Assembly: GCF_008705135.1 (NCBI RefSeq)
Contig: NZ_CP023694.1
Coordinates: 62,001 to 126,000, forward strand
Origin: Streptomyces coeruleorubidus
GTDB taxonomy: Bacteria > Actinomycetota > Actinomycetes > Streptomycetales > Streptomycetaceae
DNA: 64,000 nt
Direction of reading: 5' to 3'
Positions 54,609-63,645 of the stretch are shown piece by piece; within the stretch, counting starts at the first letter, position 1, and every line of letters begins with the position of its first letter. The notes beneath the pieces are model-generated. The model searched no databases. It was given only the letters and a program-made list of their open reading frames with translations, and was not told the DNA's origin. The position numbers were made by a program, and so were the translations under genes.

Positions 54609-55412
54609 TCAGATGACGTTGACGGTGTCGAGGAAGCGGGCGGCGAGCTCGGTGTCGCCGGTGACGGTCACGTCGCTGTCGCGCCAGGACGACCGTTGCG
54701 TGCCCCAGTCGGGGAAGGTCAGCGCGGGGGCGGTGACGTGCGCGGCGACCGCGCCGCTGGATGGAGCCAGGCCGCCTGCCACGTCGATCCACCAGGTCCC
54801 GCCGCCGGGGCCGGTGAGAGTCAGTGCGACGCGGGCGTCGAGCCCGGCGACGGGCGCCTGCGCGACCTGATTGCTCAGTACGGCGATCATCCACGTCAGG
54901 ACTGCGCGCATCCTGTCGGCCTCGGTGGGCGGCACGGGCCGACCGAGCGCTGGGGCCATGTCATGACGCAAGTGCGTGTGATGGTCGAAGACGAGTGCGC
55001 CACCGATCATCAGCCCCATGGGGTAGCGACCGAGTTCGGCCAGCCGTACCCGCACTCGGGCGGCGGGCGTGCGTCTCACGGCGTCGAGGAGCGCGGTGGC
55101 TCGCCGGCTGGTGCGCCGGTACTCGGCCATCACATCGGCACGGCTCCGGTCTCGCCGTCGACCGACAGGGTCTTCATTCACCTGTTCGAGGCTTGCGGCG
55201 AAGATCGTGCGCAACCCGGCGGGCGTGTAGAAGCTCCGTGCCGTCGCACCGATGTGGGCGACGACATCGGCGATGCGCCATCCGGCTGCGGCGCTGGGCG
55301 CGGTCCATTCGTCGTCGGCGAGGCTGCCGGTGAAGTTCAGCATCTCGGTGCGTTCGACGCGGAGGGCAGCGACCATGTTCGGCAGGTCCGCCGCGGGCAG
55401 GCGATTGCTCAC
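54609..55412 (-). CDS. Maleylpyruvate isomerase-like (MDMPI/DinB fold) protein
   Basis: A 267-residue protein of the actinobacterial mycothiol-dependent maleylpyruvate isomerase N-terminal family (TIGR03083-like). Features include ERTEMLNFTGSLADDEWTAP, AGWRIADVVAHIGATARSFY with the metal-ligand-type His, and FDHHTHLRHD with further His residues of the DinB-like four-helix bundle. The C-terminal part (RVALTLTGPGGGTWWIDV) is an SCP2-like sandwich. It probably acts on thiol conjugates or small acids with mycothiol. GTG 55412 overlaps the TetR stop (GTGA), so it is co-translated with that regulator. Confidence 0.75.
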   Translation of the reverse strand: MSNRLPAADLPNMVAALRVERTEMLNFTGSLADDEWTAPSAAAGWRIADVVAHIGATARSFYTPAGLRTIFAASLEQVNEDPVGRRRDRSRADVMAEYRRTSRRATALLDAVRRTPAARVRVRLAELGRYPMGLMIGGALVFDHHTHLRHDMAPALGRPVPPTEADRMRAVLTWMIAVLSNQVAQAPVAGLDARVALTLTGPGGGTWWIDVAGGLAPSSGAVAAHVTAPALTFPDWGTQRSSWRDSDVTVTGDTELAARFLDTVNVI

Positions 55413-56023
55413 GTCGTCTTCTTCTCCGGTTGTGAGGCGGGACGGCGGATCGCCTGCACGGCCGCGTCGTAGAGGTCGAAGGTGTCGGCCTGTCCACCCA
55501 GGCGCATCCATTCTTCTGTTGCTGCCTGGAGGCAGGTGATCGCCGCGGCCGCGACCGCACGCGCTTGCAGGGCGCGGTGGTCGGACTCGGGCAGTCGCGG
55601 CTCGATCAGCGGTGCGAACAAGTCCTGCCAGCGAGCCTGCTTCTCGGCGTGGCCGGCGCGCAGGGATTCATTACCGAACAGCAGCGTGATCATCTCCAGC
55701 CGGCGCTCGGCCGTGAGGTCGATCTCCTCGAGCACCTGGAACGCCGCGCGCAGGGACGTCCACGGGTCCTCGTCGGCCGGGCGCTCGGCGAGCCGCGCCG
55801 CGATCAACTCCCCCTGCTCGGACAAGCCGTTGAGCGCGAGGTCTTCCTTGTTGCGGAAGTAGTTGAACAGGGTCCGCTTGGAGACACCCGCTGCGGCGGC
55901 GATCTCCTCGAGCGTCGTGTCGTCGTACCCCTTGGCGGCGAACAGTTCGAGGGCGGTGCGGGCGAGGAGCGAGCGAACCACCGAACGGGTCTGCTCCCGA
56001 AGAGGTGCCGGTTTCTGGGCCAT
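55409..56023 (-). CDS. TetR family transcriptional regulator
   Basis: A 204-residue regulator. The HTH reads RSLLARTALELFAAKGYDDT, then TLEEIAAAAGVSKRTLFNYF and RNKEDLA. The C-terminal ligand domain is of the MftR-like type (AIRRPASQ tail). The start ATG 56023 (MAQKPAP) is preferred to an upstream in-frame codon because that would cover the operator. It is divergent from the SDR at 56097, with nested palindromes at 56050-56093 between them, so it probably represses both itself and the SDR. Confidence 0.85.
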   Translation of the reverse strand: MAQKPAPLREQTRSVVRSLLARTALELFAAKGYDDTTLEEIAAAAGVSKRTLFNYFRNKEDLALNGLSEQGELIAARLAERPADEDPWTSLRAAFQVLEEIDLTAERRLEMITLLFGNESLRAGHAEKQARWQDLFAPLIEPRLPESDHRALQARAVAAAAITCLQAATEEWMRLGGQADTFDLYDAAVQAIRRPASQPEKKTT

Positions 56024-56049
56024 GCACCAATGGTACATCTCTTCACGTG

Positions 56050-56093
56050 ATGCACTCTCTTGCACTCAGTGCAAAGAAGTGCGTAGAGTGCAT
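56050..56093. promoter_or_regulatory. Nested TetR operators
   Basis: The inner palindrome is TTGCACT-C-AGTGCAA (56060-56074). Outer arms ATGCACTCT (56050-56058) and AGAGTGCAT (56085-56093) are also inverted repeats of each other. The half-site TGCACT therefore occurs four times. The array fills the 73-base gap between the TetR and SDR starts and must overlap both promoters. Confidence 0.75.
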
Positions 56094-56096
56094 GCC

Positions 56097-56885
56097 ATGA
56101 GCAAAATCGACTATCGCCGCCAGACCGTCATCGTCACCGGAGCGAGCTCCGGCCTCGGCGCGGAATTCGCACGCCAGCTGGCCCGTCGCGGCGCGGACCT
56201 CGTACTCGTCGCCCGCCGCGCGGACCGGCTCAAGGACCTGGCCGACGAACTCACCCGCGCCCACGGCGTCACGGTGCACACCGTCGCCCGCGACCTCGGC
56301 CAGCCCGACGCCGGCCGCACCCTGCGCGCCGAACTCGAATCCCGCGGCATCTACGCCACCGGACTCGTCAACAACGCCGGCTTCGGCAGCCACACCGCCC
56401 TCGCCGACGAGGACCCGGACCGCCTGCAGAGCATGATCGCGCTGAACATCAGCGCGCTGGTCGACCTCAGCCGCGCCTACATCGACCCGCTGACCTCCGC
56501 CGACACCGGCATCCTGATCAACGTCGCCAGCCTGCTGGGCTTCCAGCCGACCCCGTACCTGAGCGTCTACGGCGCCACCAAGGCCTTCGTCCTCAGCTTC
56601 ACCGAATCGCTGTGGGAGGAGACCCACGACACCGACCTGCGCGTCCTCGCCGTGTGCCCCGGCGCCACGAAGACCGAGTTCTACGACGCCGCCGGCAGCG
56701 AGACGGCCGACTACGGCGCGAAGCGAGTCACCCCCGAGCACGTCGTCAGGACCGCCCTCGACACGCTCGACCGCCGCTCCGCGCCTCCGTCGGTGATCAC
56801 CAACGGCCGCCCGCTCGCCCTCGCCAGCAAGTTCCTGCCGCGCCGCCTGATCGTCCGGTTCATGGGCCGGATGGCCCGCCGTTAG
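56097..56885 (+). CDS. SDR family oxidoreductase
   Basis: A 262-residue SDR of the DltE/YqjQ-like group: TGASSGLGAEFARQLARRG, VNNAGFGSH, INVASLLGFQP and the catalytic YGATK. It probably reduces a carbonyl of an acyl or lipid-like molecule. The ATG at 56097 lies directly after the operator array, so a repressor would block the promoter. The C-terminal LPRRLIVRFMGRMARR is strongly basic and may touch the membrane surface. Controlled by the divergent TetR. Confidence 0.85.
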   Translation: MSKIDYRRQTVIVTGASSGLGAEFARQLARRGADLVLVARRADRLKDLADELTRAHGVTVHTVARDLGQPDAGRTLRAELESRGIYATGLVNNAGFGSHTALADEDPDRLQSMIALNISALVDLSRAYIDPLTSADTGILINVASLLGFQPTPYLSVYGATKAFVLSFTESLWEETHDTDLRVLAVCPGATKTEFYDAAGSETADYGAKRVTPEHVVRTALDTLDRRSAPPSVITNGRPLALASKFLPRRLIVRFMGRMARR

Positions 56886-56952
56886 CCGGCACTGCTCCTG
56901 CGTCGCTCCCACCAGCAGCAGTCGCCGTCACCAGCAGCTAAGGAACAACACC

Positions 56953-57500
56953 GTGACCATCACAGAAGCCGCCTCACAGCCCACGGACGCGGAGCGCTTC
57001 GGTCGCATCCTCGCTGTTCAGCGCGCTGCCCATCTCCGCGACGGAGCGCCCTCACTGACTTCGGAAATCGCTCGCGACACGAGACCGCGATGATGGAGCT
57101 CGGGGGCATCATCCAGGTTGTCGACTACCTGGAGCGCAATCTCCGAAGATTCATGCGCCCGACCGGCCGCCACACCGCCTGGCACATGCGTTCCGGCGCC
57201 AACCGCATCGAGTACCAGCCGCTCGCAGTGGTCGGGGTCATCTCACCCTGGAACTATCCCGTCAACCTGTCGCTGATGCCGGTTGTCACCGCGATCGCCG
57301 CCGGCAACCGCGTCATGCTCAAACCGTCGAAGTTCACCCCGGCGACGAACACCGTGCTCGCGTCGATACTGAGCGAGCTCTTCCCACCCGAGCAGGTCAC
57401 GATCGTCAGCGGCGACGGTGCCGCGTTCTCCTCCCTGCCCTTCGACCATCTCGTCTTCACCGGCAGCACCGAAGTCGGACGGCCCGTGATGAAGGCGGCG
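56953..57500 (+). pseudogene. Coniferyl-type aldehyde dehydrogenase, broken
   Basis: GTG 56953 opens MTITEAASQPTDAERFGRIL, then AVQRAAHLRDGAPSL. A deletion and frame change follow near 57056, after which DFGNRSRHETAMMELGG, SPWNYPVNLSLMPVVTAIAA and HLVFTGSTEVGRPVMKAA are readable. This is the coenzyme-binding half of a coniferyl-aldehyde-type dehydrogenase. The catalytic Cys and Glu regions are absent: after KAA at 57500 the sequence is a fragment of a TetR gene in antisense. Confidence 0.8.
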
Positions 57501-57517
57501 TGCGGCCGCGCCGCGTG

Positions 57518-57562
57518 CGCTTGCAGAGCGCGGTGGTCGGACTCGGGCAGTCGCGGCTCGAT
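57518..57562. repeat. Copy of part of the TetR gene
   Basis: 45 bases match 55561-55605 at 44 positions (the central portion of the TetR gene, same orientation in the window). They sit directly after the broken aldehyde dehydrogenase, so a second, related TetR gene or a copy of this one has been cut and joined here. Confidence 0.7.
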
Positions 57563-57770
57563 AACCGGCGGCTTCCGCCGCCAAGTGCAGGCCAGACGGG
57601 TTCAAGCGACCAAGGCGGTCGCTTCGGAGCGTCGTCATTGAGTGATGGCGGTGTGCGCCGTCGTCGCCGAGGGGCAGATGAACTCGTCGACCTCGCTTTC
57701 GTCCGGAGACAGATCGTCGGTGTTCGTGCGTCATGTCGGCGCGCCGCCAGCAGAACCAGAACGCGTCGAT

Positions 57771-57834
57771 CTGCGGCCCGGCTGGTCGCGGAACCGGTAT
57801 GGGACGGGTTCCGGGCACTCGTCTCCGTCACTGC
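57771..57834 (+). pseudogene. ATP-dependent DNA ligase motif I scrap
   Basis: LRPGW, then after a one-base shift AEPVWDGFRALVSVTA. It corresponds to LRPGWAAEPKWDGFRALVSV of the remnant at 2650. The essential AMP-binding Lys (KWDG) is changed to Val. It precedes the intact ADP-ribosylglycohydrolase by about 70 bases. Confidence 0.7.
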
Positions 57835-57905
57835 CAAGCAACTGATGGGCCGAAAGAAGGAATTGGGCCGCGCAGCCGTCGGTGCGGCACAGCTAATCTG
57901 CGCGA

Positions 57906-58889
57906 ATGAAGCGGATTCAGCGTGCCGCCGGCGCGGTCGTCGGCTCAGCGGTGGGCGATGCTCTGGGCGCCCCTTTCGAGTTCGGTCCCCAGGGAGCGTT
58001 CTCCGCGCGGTTTTCCGCGCCCGGTGCGCCCGGTGCGCCCGGTGCCGGCGGCGAGATGTGCGGAGGCGGTGGCTGGGACCCCGGCGAGGCCACTGACGAC
58101 ACGCAGATGGCCGTCCTGGTCGCGGAGTCACTGCTGGAGTGGGGCGGACTGGACCTGCCGGACATCTTCGCCCGCTTCCAGCAGTGGGCAGCATCAGAAC
58201 CCAAGGACATCGGCTTGCAGACCGAAGACGTCCTGACCAACGGCATGCCCTGGGACCTCGCCGCCGCGATCCATTTCCAGGTCAACCGACGAGCAGCGGG
58301 AAACGGCTCCTTGATGAGGGCGTCGACCTCCGCGGTCCACTTCGCGGCCGCCGGCCAGGAAGCCACCATGGACGCAGCCCGGCGCATCGCTGCCCTCACC
58401 CATGGTGACCGCGCGGCCTGGGAAGGCACCGCGATCTTCCACGAACTCATCCGCGTCACGCTCGAGGACACCGACCCCCTCACCGCGCTTCCGGACATCC
58501 TGGCTCTCGTCCACCCCGACCACCGCGGCCGCTACGCCACCGTCCTCGCACCCGACTGGCACCCCGATCAGGCAACCGAGTTCAACGGCGCCGTCTGGCC
58601 CTGCCTGGGATCCGCCGTCTGGGCCCTGCGCACCACCACCAGCTTCGAAGACGCGATACGCGCGGCGATCGACCTCGGCGGTGACACGGACACCGTCGCC
58701 GCGGTGACCGGAGGCCTCGCGGGGGCGTACTACGGGCTGGATGCAATCCCGGCCCACTGGACCCTGCCGCTCCATGTCCCCCTCCCCGGATTCGACGGAC
58801 GGGTACTGCACCTGGCAGATCTGCTCCACCTTGCCCACCGCCTCGCAACCAGTCACGCCGGTCATCCGCCGACCGATGGGGGCTGTTGA
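57906..58889 (+). CDS. ADP-ribosylglycohydrolase family protein
   Basis: A 327-residue protein of the DraG/ARH family. The metal-binding motifs are present: D64-D65 in ATDDTQM near the N-terminus, and GGDTDTVAAVTGG near residue 260. These coordinate two Mg ions and position ADP-ribose. It removes ADP-ribose from proteins or small molecules such as nucleic-acid or antibiotic adducts. A short APGAPGAPGA repeat lies in the loop near residue 40. No strong ribosome site precedes the ATG at 57906. A dead paralogue lies at 8869. Confidence 0.85.
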   Translation: MKRIQRAAGAVVGSAVGDALGAPFEFGPQGAFSARFSAPGAPGAPGAGGEMCGGGGWDPGEATDDTQMAVLVAESLLEWGGLDLPDIFARFQQWAASEPKDIGLQTEDVLTNGMPWDLAAAIHFQVNRRAAGNGSLMRASTSAVHFAAAGQEATMDAARRIAALTHGDRAAWEGTAIFHELIRVTLEDTDPLTALPDILALVHPDHRGRYATVLAPDWHPDQATEFNGAVWPCLGSAVWALRTTTSFEDAIRAAIDLGGDTDTVAAVTGGLAGAYYGLDAIPAHWTLPLHVPLPGFDGRVLHLADLLHLAHRLATSHAGHPPTDGGC

Positions 58890-59205
58890 GGCGGCGAAGG
58901 CCACCCTCGGCTTCGCCCGCCGGTCGGCACGGTCCGGCTTCGCACTACACAGCGCGGGGGCCCGCCGCCTGCCGGTCCCTCGTTGTGTCCCAACCGCGGG
59001 CACGCGCATTTCACGCCGAGTTGCCGGTGAGCGCCTCAGCCGCGGGCGGCGCTAGCCATTGAGTGCCTCCGTCGGCTGTGACCGCACTTCAGTGAGGATT
59101 ACGGTCAGTCCATCGGTGGTCCGACTTCGTCGAGGCGTTCCTTCACGCAGCCATGATCAGGACCAGTTGAGCCGTCGGTTGATTTCTTGAGGGCAGAGGG
59201 CGCGT
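58890..59205. other. Intergenic region, no gene
   Basis: No frame with a credible start and protein sequence. It separates the glycohydrolase gene from a LysR remnant. Confidence 0.4.
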
Positions 59206-59475
59206 ATGGACATCCGGCAGCTGGAGTACTTCCTTGCGATTGTTGATCGTGGAGGCTTCAACCGTGCGGCCTCGGCTCTGTACGTCACAGCCGTCGCTGT
59301 CGCAGGCCGTGCGGGCACTGGAGCGTGATCTCGGCTCCGAGCTGTTCCATCGGATCGGGCGTAGGGCAGTCCTGACGGAGGCCGGAAGGGCTCTGATCGA
59401 GCCTGCCCGGGAGGCCGTGCGGAGTCTGGAGACGGCGCGGGCCCTTGCTGGTCTCGCAGCATCGGCAGATCCGTT
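59206..59475 (+). pseudogene. LysR family regulator, N-terminal remnant
   Basis: The ATG at 59206 (GAGGG upstream) opens MDIRQLEYFLAIVDRGGFNR, then AASALYV. After a frame slip near 59287 the HTH continues as QPSLSQAVRALERDLGSELF, then HRIGRRAVLTEAGRALIEPA. The LysR substrate-binding domain is absent after about 59475. So both a frameshift and a truncation. Confidence 0.75.
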
Positions 59476-59577
59476 GCCCGGCCCACCCGGCGTTCTCGGA
59501 CACCAGGCCGGCGTAGGACTCCAGACTCCAGGCCACTCAGAACCTAGCTTCAGAAGCACGCACTGGCGAGCTCGGCT

Positions 59578-59880
59578 TCACAGCCGGTCGCGTGTGATCG
59601 CCTTGCGCCCGAGGTCGTAGGCCATGCCGGCGATGCTCAAGGCCACGAGCGGCCACACGAGTTCGGGGGTGGCCGGGATCTGGCCGCTGACCAGACCTGT
59701 GACCAGCAGGATGTTGCTGAGGACCGCGGCGCTGCCGGTCGCGCTGACCCGCCGAGGCGCGAGTACTTCGAGGGTCACCCGGCCGGGCCCTTCCTGCCGG
59801 GGGAAGTCACTGCGGGCGGCCCGTGGGGGCGTGATGGCCGACGGTGCGGTGGGTTGAGCGGAGTTGTTGCTGAGGAACAC
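59578..59880 (-). CDS. Small membrane protein, 100 aa
   Basis: GTG 59880 follows AGCAGGAGAA at good spacing. The polar N-terminus (FLSNNSAQPTAPSAITPP) leads to VTLEVLAPRRVSATGSAAVL, then SNILLVTGLVSGQIPATPEL with a membrane helix, and VWPLVALSIAGMAYDLGRKA with a second helix, ending TRDRL. Two membrane segments with a short outside loop. No family is recognised. Divergent from the large repeat protein at 60123, separated by 240 bases. Confidence 0.6.
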   Translation of the reverse strand: MFLSNNSAQPTAPSAITPPRAARSDFPRQEGPGRVTLEVLAPRRVSATGSAAVLSNILLVTGLVSGQIPATPELVWPLVALSIAGMAYDLGRKAITRDRL

Positions 59881-60122
59881 GGCTTCTCCTGCTGTGCGCT
59901 TGCCATGGACGATCAGCCGGCACAGGCCTGCTGGCCGGCTGTGTCCGATCCTGCTGGGCGCGGGGTGTTGCCGGGCAGGCTGCATCAGCAGCCAGCTGTC
60001 ATGGCAACGGACAGACTGTTGCCGATGAGCCTGGAAACACCCTGAAAGCGACCGGACTCCCCTCCGGCTCGCCATAGTTGTCCTGTTGGTGGCAGCGCTC
60101 ACGGAACAACGGGACGGGAACC

Positions 60123-62438
60123 ATGGACGCCAAAGCGAGGACCACGGGGCTGGCTGCGCTCAGCCCCGACCTGCCGCCTACGGTGGAAGCGTTCGTCACT
60201 GATCTGCGTACGTACTTCGCCCGGCTGGACGTCAGCGTCCGTGCGTACGCGGGGCGTCGGCACATGGACCCGGGGACGGTGAGCCGGTATCTCAACGGCA
60301 GCCGGCGCACGCCCTGGTCCTTCGTCACCACCCTGCTCGCTGACGTGGCGGAGCACTGTGGGGCGCCGGTCACTGCGGACGCGATGGCGGGACTGCGAAG
60401 GCTGCACGACGCGGTCAGTGAGTGCCGTCAACCGGGTGCAGACCTGCAGCGTCTGCAGGACCGCTTTCTCGAGCAGGATGAAGAAGTGCGCCGGCTCCGG
60501 CTACGGGAACGGGCCCTGCTGGAGGCCATCGACGAACGCCAGCAGCAGTTGGCACGACAGTCTGTCGAACAGTCGGGACTACAGGCGAAGTTCAACGAGC
60601 AGCGGCATACGTACACGGCGGCCCTCGAAGTGTGGCGGGAGCGCTGCGGCACCCTGACGCGGGCCGGCAGGGCTCTGCGGGACGAGGTGGCCGATCTGCG
60701 GCGGCAACTGGAGGACACCAGGGTGGAGCTTCGGATGGCCGAGGAGCGCTGCCATCTCCTGGAGGAGCAGCTCGATGCCGCCGAAGGGCTGCTCAACGAG
60801 GGCGTTTCGGGGGCGTCCCTCATGGAGGCCCTCGAAGCGGCGGACCGGACAGCTTCCGTGCCCGAACTGGTCCAGCTGGTCGGCGGGCTTGCCACGGGCC
60901 CGCGTGGGGTCATTGCCAGCGAACTCGTCACGTCGGTGAGCCGGTGCCGTCCGGTGGCGGAGGTTCAGGCTTTGCTCGGTGCCCTCTATGGAGCGGGACT
61001 GCACAAGCATGCCGAAGCGGCGCTGCCGGCCATGGTGGCCATGCGGCCGGTCGGTGACATGGCGGATCTCATCGGGGAACTGCTGAGGGCCGGTCTGCAG
61101 GAACCTGCGGCCGCGCTTTTGCAGGCGTCCGTGGAACTGCACAGCCCTGAGGGTCTCGCCGAACTGGCCAGGATCCTGCACCGTCGCGGTCATCGCGACG
61201 CGGTGCTGGTCCTGCTCAGTGCCACGGTGGCTCACCGCAGTGTGCCGGAGGTCCTGGCCGTCTGCGGCCTGTTGACGGACCCCTCCTTCGGTGACGCCCT
61301 GGTGCAGGCCGTGGCCTGCCCCGCGCAGGACCGCGTGTGCGGCGAACTCGCCGAACTGGTCATCGCTTTACACGCGTCCGGCTTCGGGTCCCTCGCCGAC
61401 GCGCTGCAGAGCGCGATGGCACGCAGCCGTGTGGCCACCGACGTGGCGGAACTGATCGGCGCCTTGCGCAGGGCGGGACTTTCCACGGCTGCGGCCGACG
61501 TCTTCTCGCAGACCCAGCAGCGCACCACCGGCCACCTCGTGGCGCTCGTGTCAGCCCTGCACACCGCGAACCTGCACGACGCCGCGTCAGACGTGCTCTC
61601 GCATGCGCTCAAGATGCGCCCGGCAGCCGAGCTCGCCCAGCTGATCATCGACCTCAATGTCGCAGGCCGTCACAAGGACGCCTCCGACGCCCTGACAGCC
61701 TGCGTGCGCTCACGCACACAGGCCGACACCCGCGTCCTGATGCACTGCCTGGATCAGATGCATCCTGGCATGGACTCCCTCTCCCTGCTGGCCGAGGCGG
61801 CCACCCTCTGCAGTCCCGAACACGCGGCGGACATGCTCATCGCCCTCCTCGACGGCGACCTGCACGAACACGCCAACGCCATCTACACCTGCACCACACA
61901 AGACCGCCCCACAGGGCACGTCAGCGCCGCACTGCTGAGATTGCACACCACCCGCCCCAAGTACCTGACCCCCGCCGGCCTGGCAATCCAGGCCCGCGGG
62001 GGCACCGCCTCAAGCGTGGTCAACCTCAGCCTCGCCCTACACACGGCCCGCCTCGATACGCACCTCGATGCCGTACTCGAAGCCGCCGGCCCCCAGCAGT
62101 CAGCCGGGCATGCAGCTGTGCTGCTCAAAAACTTCCAACGCCTTCACGAGCCCAGCAAGGGCCAGTCCACCCGGGTCGCAATGCGGCTCCTGGATCACGT
62201 CGTGCGCTCTCAGCCGCTCGACTACCAGCTCGCTCTGATCGGCATGCTGGACAGGACATCGCTCAACGAGATCGCAGACCAACTGGAGGACCGCATGTGT
62301 TCGATCTGGGGCACCCGACGCGTCGAACTGAGCCTGTACGCGATGCAGTTCACCGGCAAGGCGGTCGTCCTCGGACCAACGCAGCAGCTGCGGTGGACGG
62401 CCCGCCGAACCATCAACAGACTCATCTCAAGCATCTGA
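60123..62438 (+). CDS. HTH-like / coiled-coil / 32-residue helical repeat protein
   Basis: A 771-residue soluble protein of unknown function. Residues 12-85 look like a helix-turn-helix (VSVRAYAGRRHMDPGTVSRY, then LNGSRRTPWSFVTTLL). Residues 100-235 are a long charged coiled coil (QDEEVRRLRLRERALLEAID and RHTYTAALEVWRERCGTLTR). From about 243 to 690 come some thirteen tandem units of 32 residues (31 in one), each like PVAEVQALLGALYGAGLHKH plus AEAALPAMVAMR: two short helices ending in Arg, as in TPR/PPR/ARM solenoids. A basic C-terminus follows. TTA at 61368 (residue 416). The ATG at 60123 comes after GGGACGGGAACC. It is probably a DNA-linked or scaffold sensor; no catalytic domain. Confidence 0.75.
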   Translation: MDAKARTTGLAALSPDLPPTVEAFVTDLRTYFARLDVSVRAYAGRRHMDPGTVSRYLNGSRRTPWSFVTTLLADVAEHCGAPVTADAMAGLRRLHDAVSECRQPGADLQRLQDRFLEQDEEVRRLRLRERALLEAIDERQQQLARQSVEQSGLQAKFNEQRHTYTAALEVWRERCGTLTRAGRALRDEVADLRRQLEDTRVELRMAEERCHLLEEQLDAAEGLLNEGVSGASLMEALEAADRTASVPELVQLVGGLATGPRGVIASELVTSVSRCRPVAEVQALLGALYGAGLHKHAEAALPAMVAMRPVGDMADLIGELLRAGLQEPAAALLQASVELHSPEGLAELARILHRRGHRDAVLVLLSATVAHRSVPEVLAVCGLLTDPSFGDALVQAVACPAQDRVCGELAELVIALHASGFGSLADALQSAMARSRVATDVAELIGALRRAGLSTAAADVFSQTQQRTTGHLVALVSALHTANLHDAASDVLSHALKMRPAAELAQLIIDLNVAGRHKDASDALTACVRSRTQADTRVLMHCLDQMHPGMDSLSLLAEAATLCSPEHAADMLIALLDGDLHEHANAIYTCTTQDRPTGHVSAALLRLHTTRPKYLTPAGLAIQARGGTASSVVNLSLALHTARLDTHLDAVLEAAGPQQSAGHAAVLLKNFQRLHEPSKGQSTRVAMRLLDHVVRSQPLDYQLALIGMLDRTSLNEIADQLEDRMCSIWGTRRVELSLYAMQFTGKAVVLGPTQQLRWTARRTINRLISSI

Positions 62439-62550
62439 CCGCACAAGCCCGTCAGCCGCCCGGCGAGGCAAACGATCTTTGACGAGGGCAGGTGATCGGG
62501 AGCGATGCCGAGACACCGCAGCACTCAGCGCGGCCCGCTTGTGTGACTGA

Positions 62551-62585
62551 GCGCTCTGGTTGGCCCGGCTGGTCAACCAGAGCGC
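62551..62585. terminator. Bidirectional hairpin terminator
   Basis: GCGCTCTGGTTG pairs perfectly (12 bp) with CAACCAGAGCGC around an 11-base loop, between the convergent repeat-protein and GAPDH genes. Confidence 0.75.
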
Positions 62586-62646
62586 CCAAGGGAAGCGCCC
62601 CGGCCGGCGCGGTCGCCGGAGGCGGGGTCCCGACCCCGGAGTCCGG

Positions 62647-63645
62647 TCAGCGGGTGGTGAGGAGCTCGAGCGTGTCGATCACACGGTTCGAGAAGCCCCA
62701 CTCGTTGTCGTACCACGCGACCACCTTGACGTGGCGGCCGTCGACGCGGGTGAGGGCCGAGTCGAAGATCGACGAGGCGGGATTGCCCACGATGTCGGAC
62801 GACACCAGCGGGTCCTCCGAGTACTCGAGGATGCCGGCGAGCGGCCCCTCCGCCGCAGCGCGGTACGCCGCCAGCACGTCGTCGCGCGTCACGTCGCGCG
62901 CGACGGTCGTGTTGAGTTCGACGATCGAGCCCACCGGCACCGGTACGCGGATCGAGTCGCCCGACAGCTTGCCGTCGAGGTTCGGCAGCACCAGGCCGAT
63001 CGCCTTGGCGGCACCGGTCGTGGTCGGCACGATGTTGACGCCGGCGGCGCGGGCGCGACGGGCGTCGCGGTGCGGCCCGTCCTGCAGGTTCTGCTCCTGC
63101 GTGTAGGCGTGCACCGTCGTCATGAACCCGTGCTCGATGCCTGCGAGGTCGTCGAGCACCTTGGCCAGCGGCGCGAGCGCGTTGGTGGTGCAGGAGGCGT
63201 TCGAGACGATCGTGTGCAGCGCCGGGTCGTAGGCGTCGGTGTTGACCCCGAACGCGAGCGTGACGTCGGCGCCGTCCGACGGCGCGCTGACGAGCACCTT
63301 GTTCGCGCCGGCGTCGAGGTGGGCCCGGGCCGCCTTGGCCGAGGTGAAGCGGCCGGTGGCTTCCAGGACGATGTCGACGCCGAGTTCGGCCCACGGCAGC
63401 TGCGCCGGTTCGCGCTCGGCCAGCACCGTGATCCGACGGCCGTCGACGACGAGGGCGTCCCCGTCGGCGGTCACCGGGCGCCCGAGCCGGCCGGCCGTGC
63501 TGTCGTAGGCGAGCAGCCGGGCGAGTGTGGCGGGCTCGGTGAGGTCGTTGACAGCGACGATCTCCAACGTGCTGTCGCGTTCCAGCAGGGCGCGCAGCAC
63601 ATTGCGTCCGATGCGGCCGAATCCGTTGATGGCGATGCGAGTCAT
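62647..63645 (-). CDS. gap: Glyceraldehyde-3-phosphate dehydrogenase
   Basis: A 332-residue phosphorylating GAPDH that oxidises glyceraldehyde-3-phosphate with NAD. Rossmann motif INGFGRIGRNVLRA at the N-terminus. Catalytic C152 (SNASCTTNALAPL) and H179 (MTTVHAYTQEQ). WYDNEWGFSNRVIDT at the C-terminus binds the substrate and cofactor. The ATG at 63645 has GGAAGGGAC upstream. No pgk/tpi cluster is adjacent, so it is probably an additional copy. Divergence in the S-loop (PHRDARRARAAGVNIVPTTT) is within family variation. Confidence 0.9.
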   Translation of the reverse strand: MTRIAINGFGRIGRNVLRALLERDSTLEIVAVNDLTEPATLARLLAYDSTAGRLGRPVTADGDALVVDGRRITVLAEREPAQLPWAELGVDIVLEATGRFTSAKAARAHLDAGANKVLVSAPSDGADVTLAFGVNTDAYDPALHTIVSNASCTTNALAPLAKVLDDLAGIEHGFMTTVHAYTQEQNLQDGPHRDARRARAAGVNIVPTTTGAAKAIGLVLPNLDGKLSGDSIRVPVPVGSIVELNTTVARDVTRDDVLAAYRAAAEGPLAGILEYSEDPLVSSDIVGNPASSIFDSALTRVDGRHVKVVAWYDNEWGFSNRVIDTLELLTTR

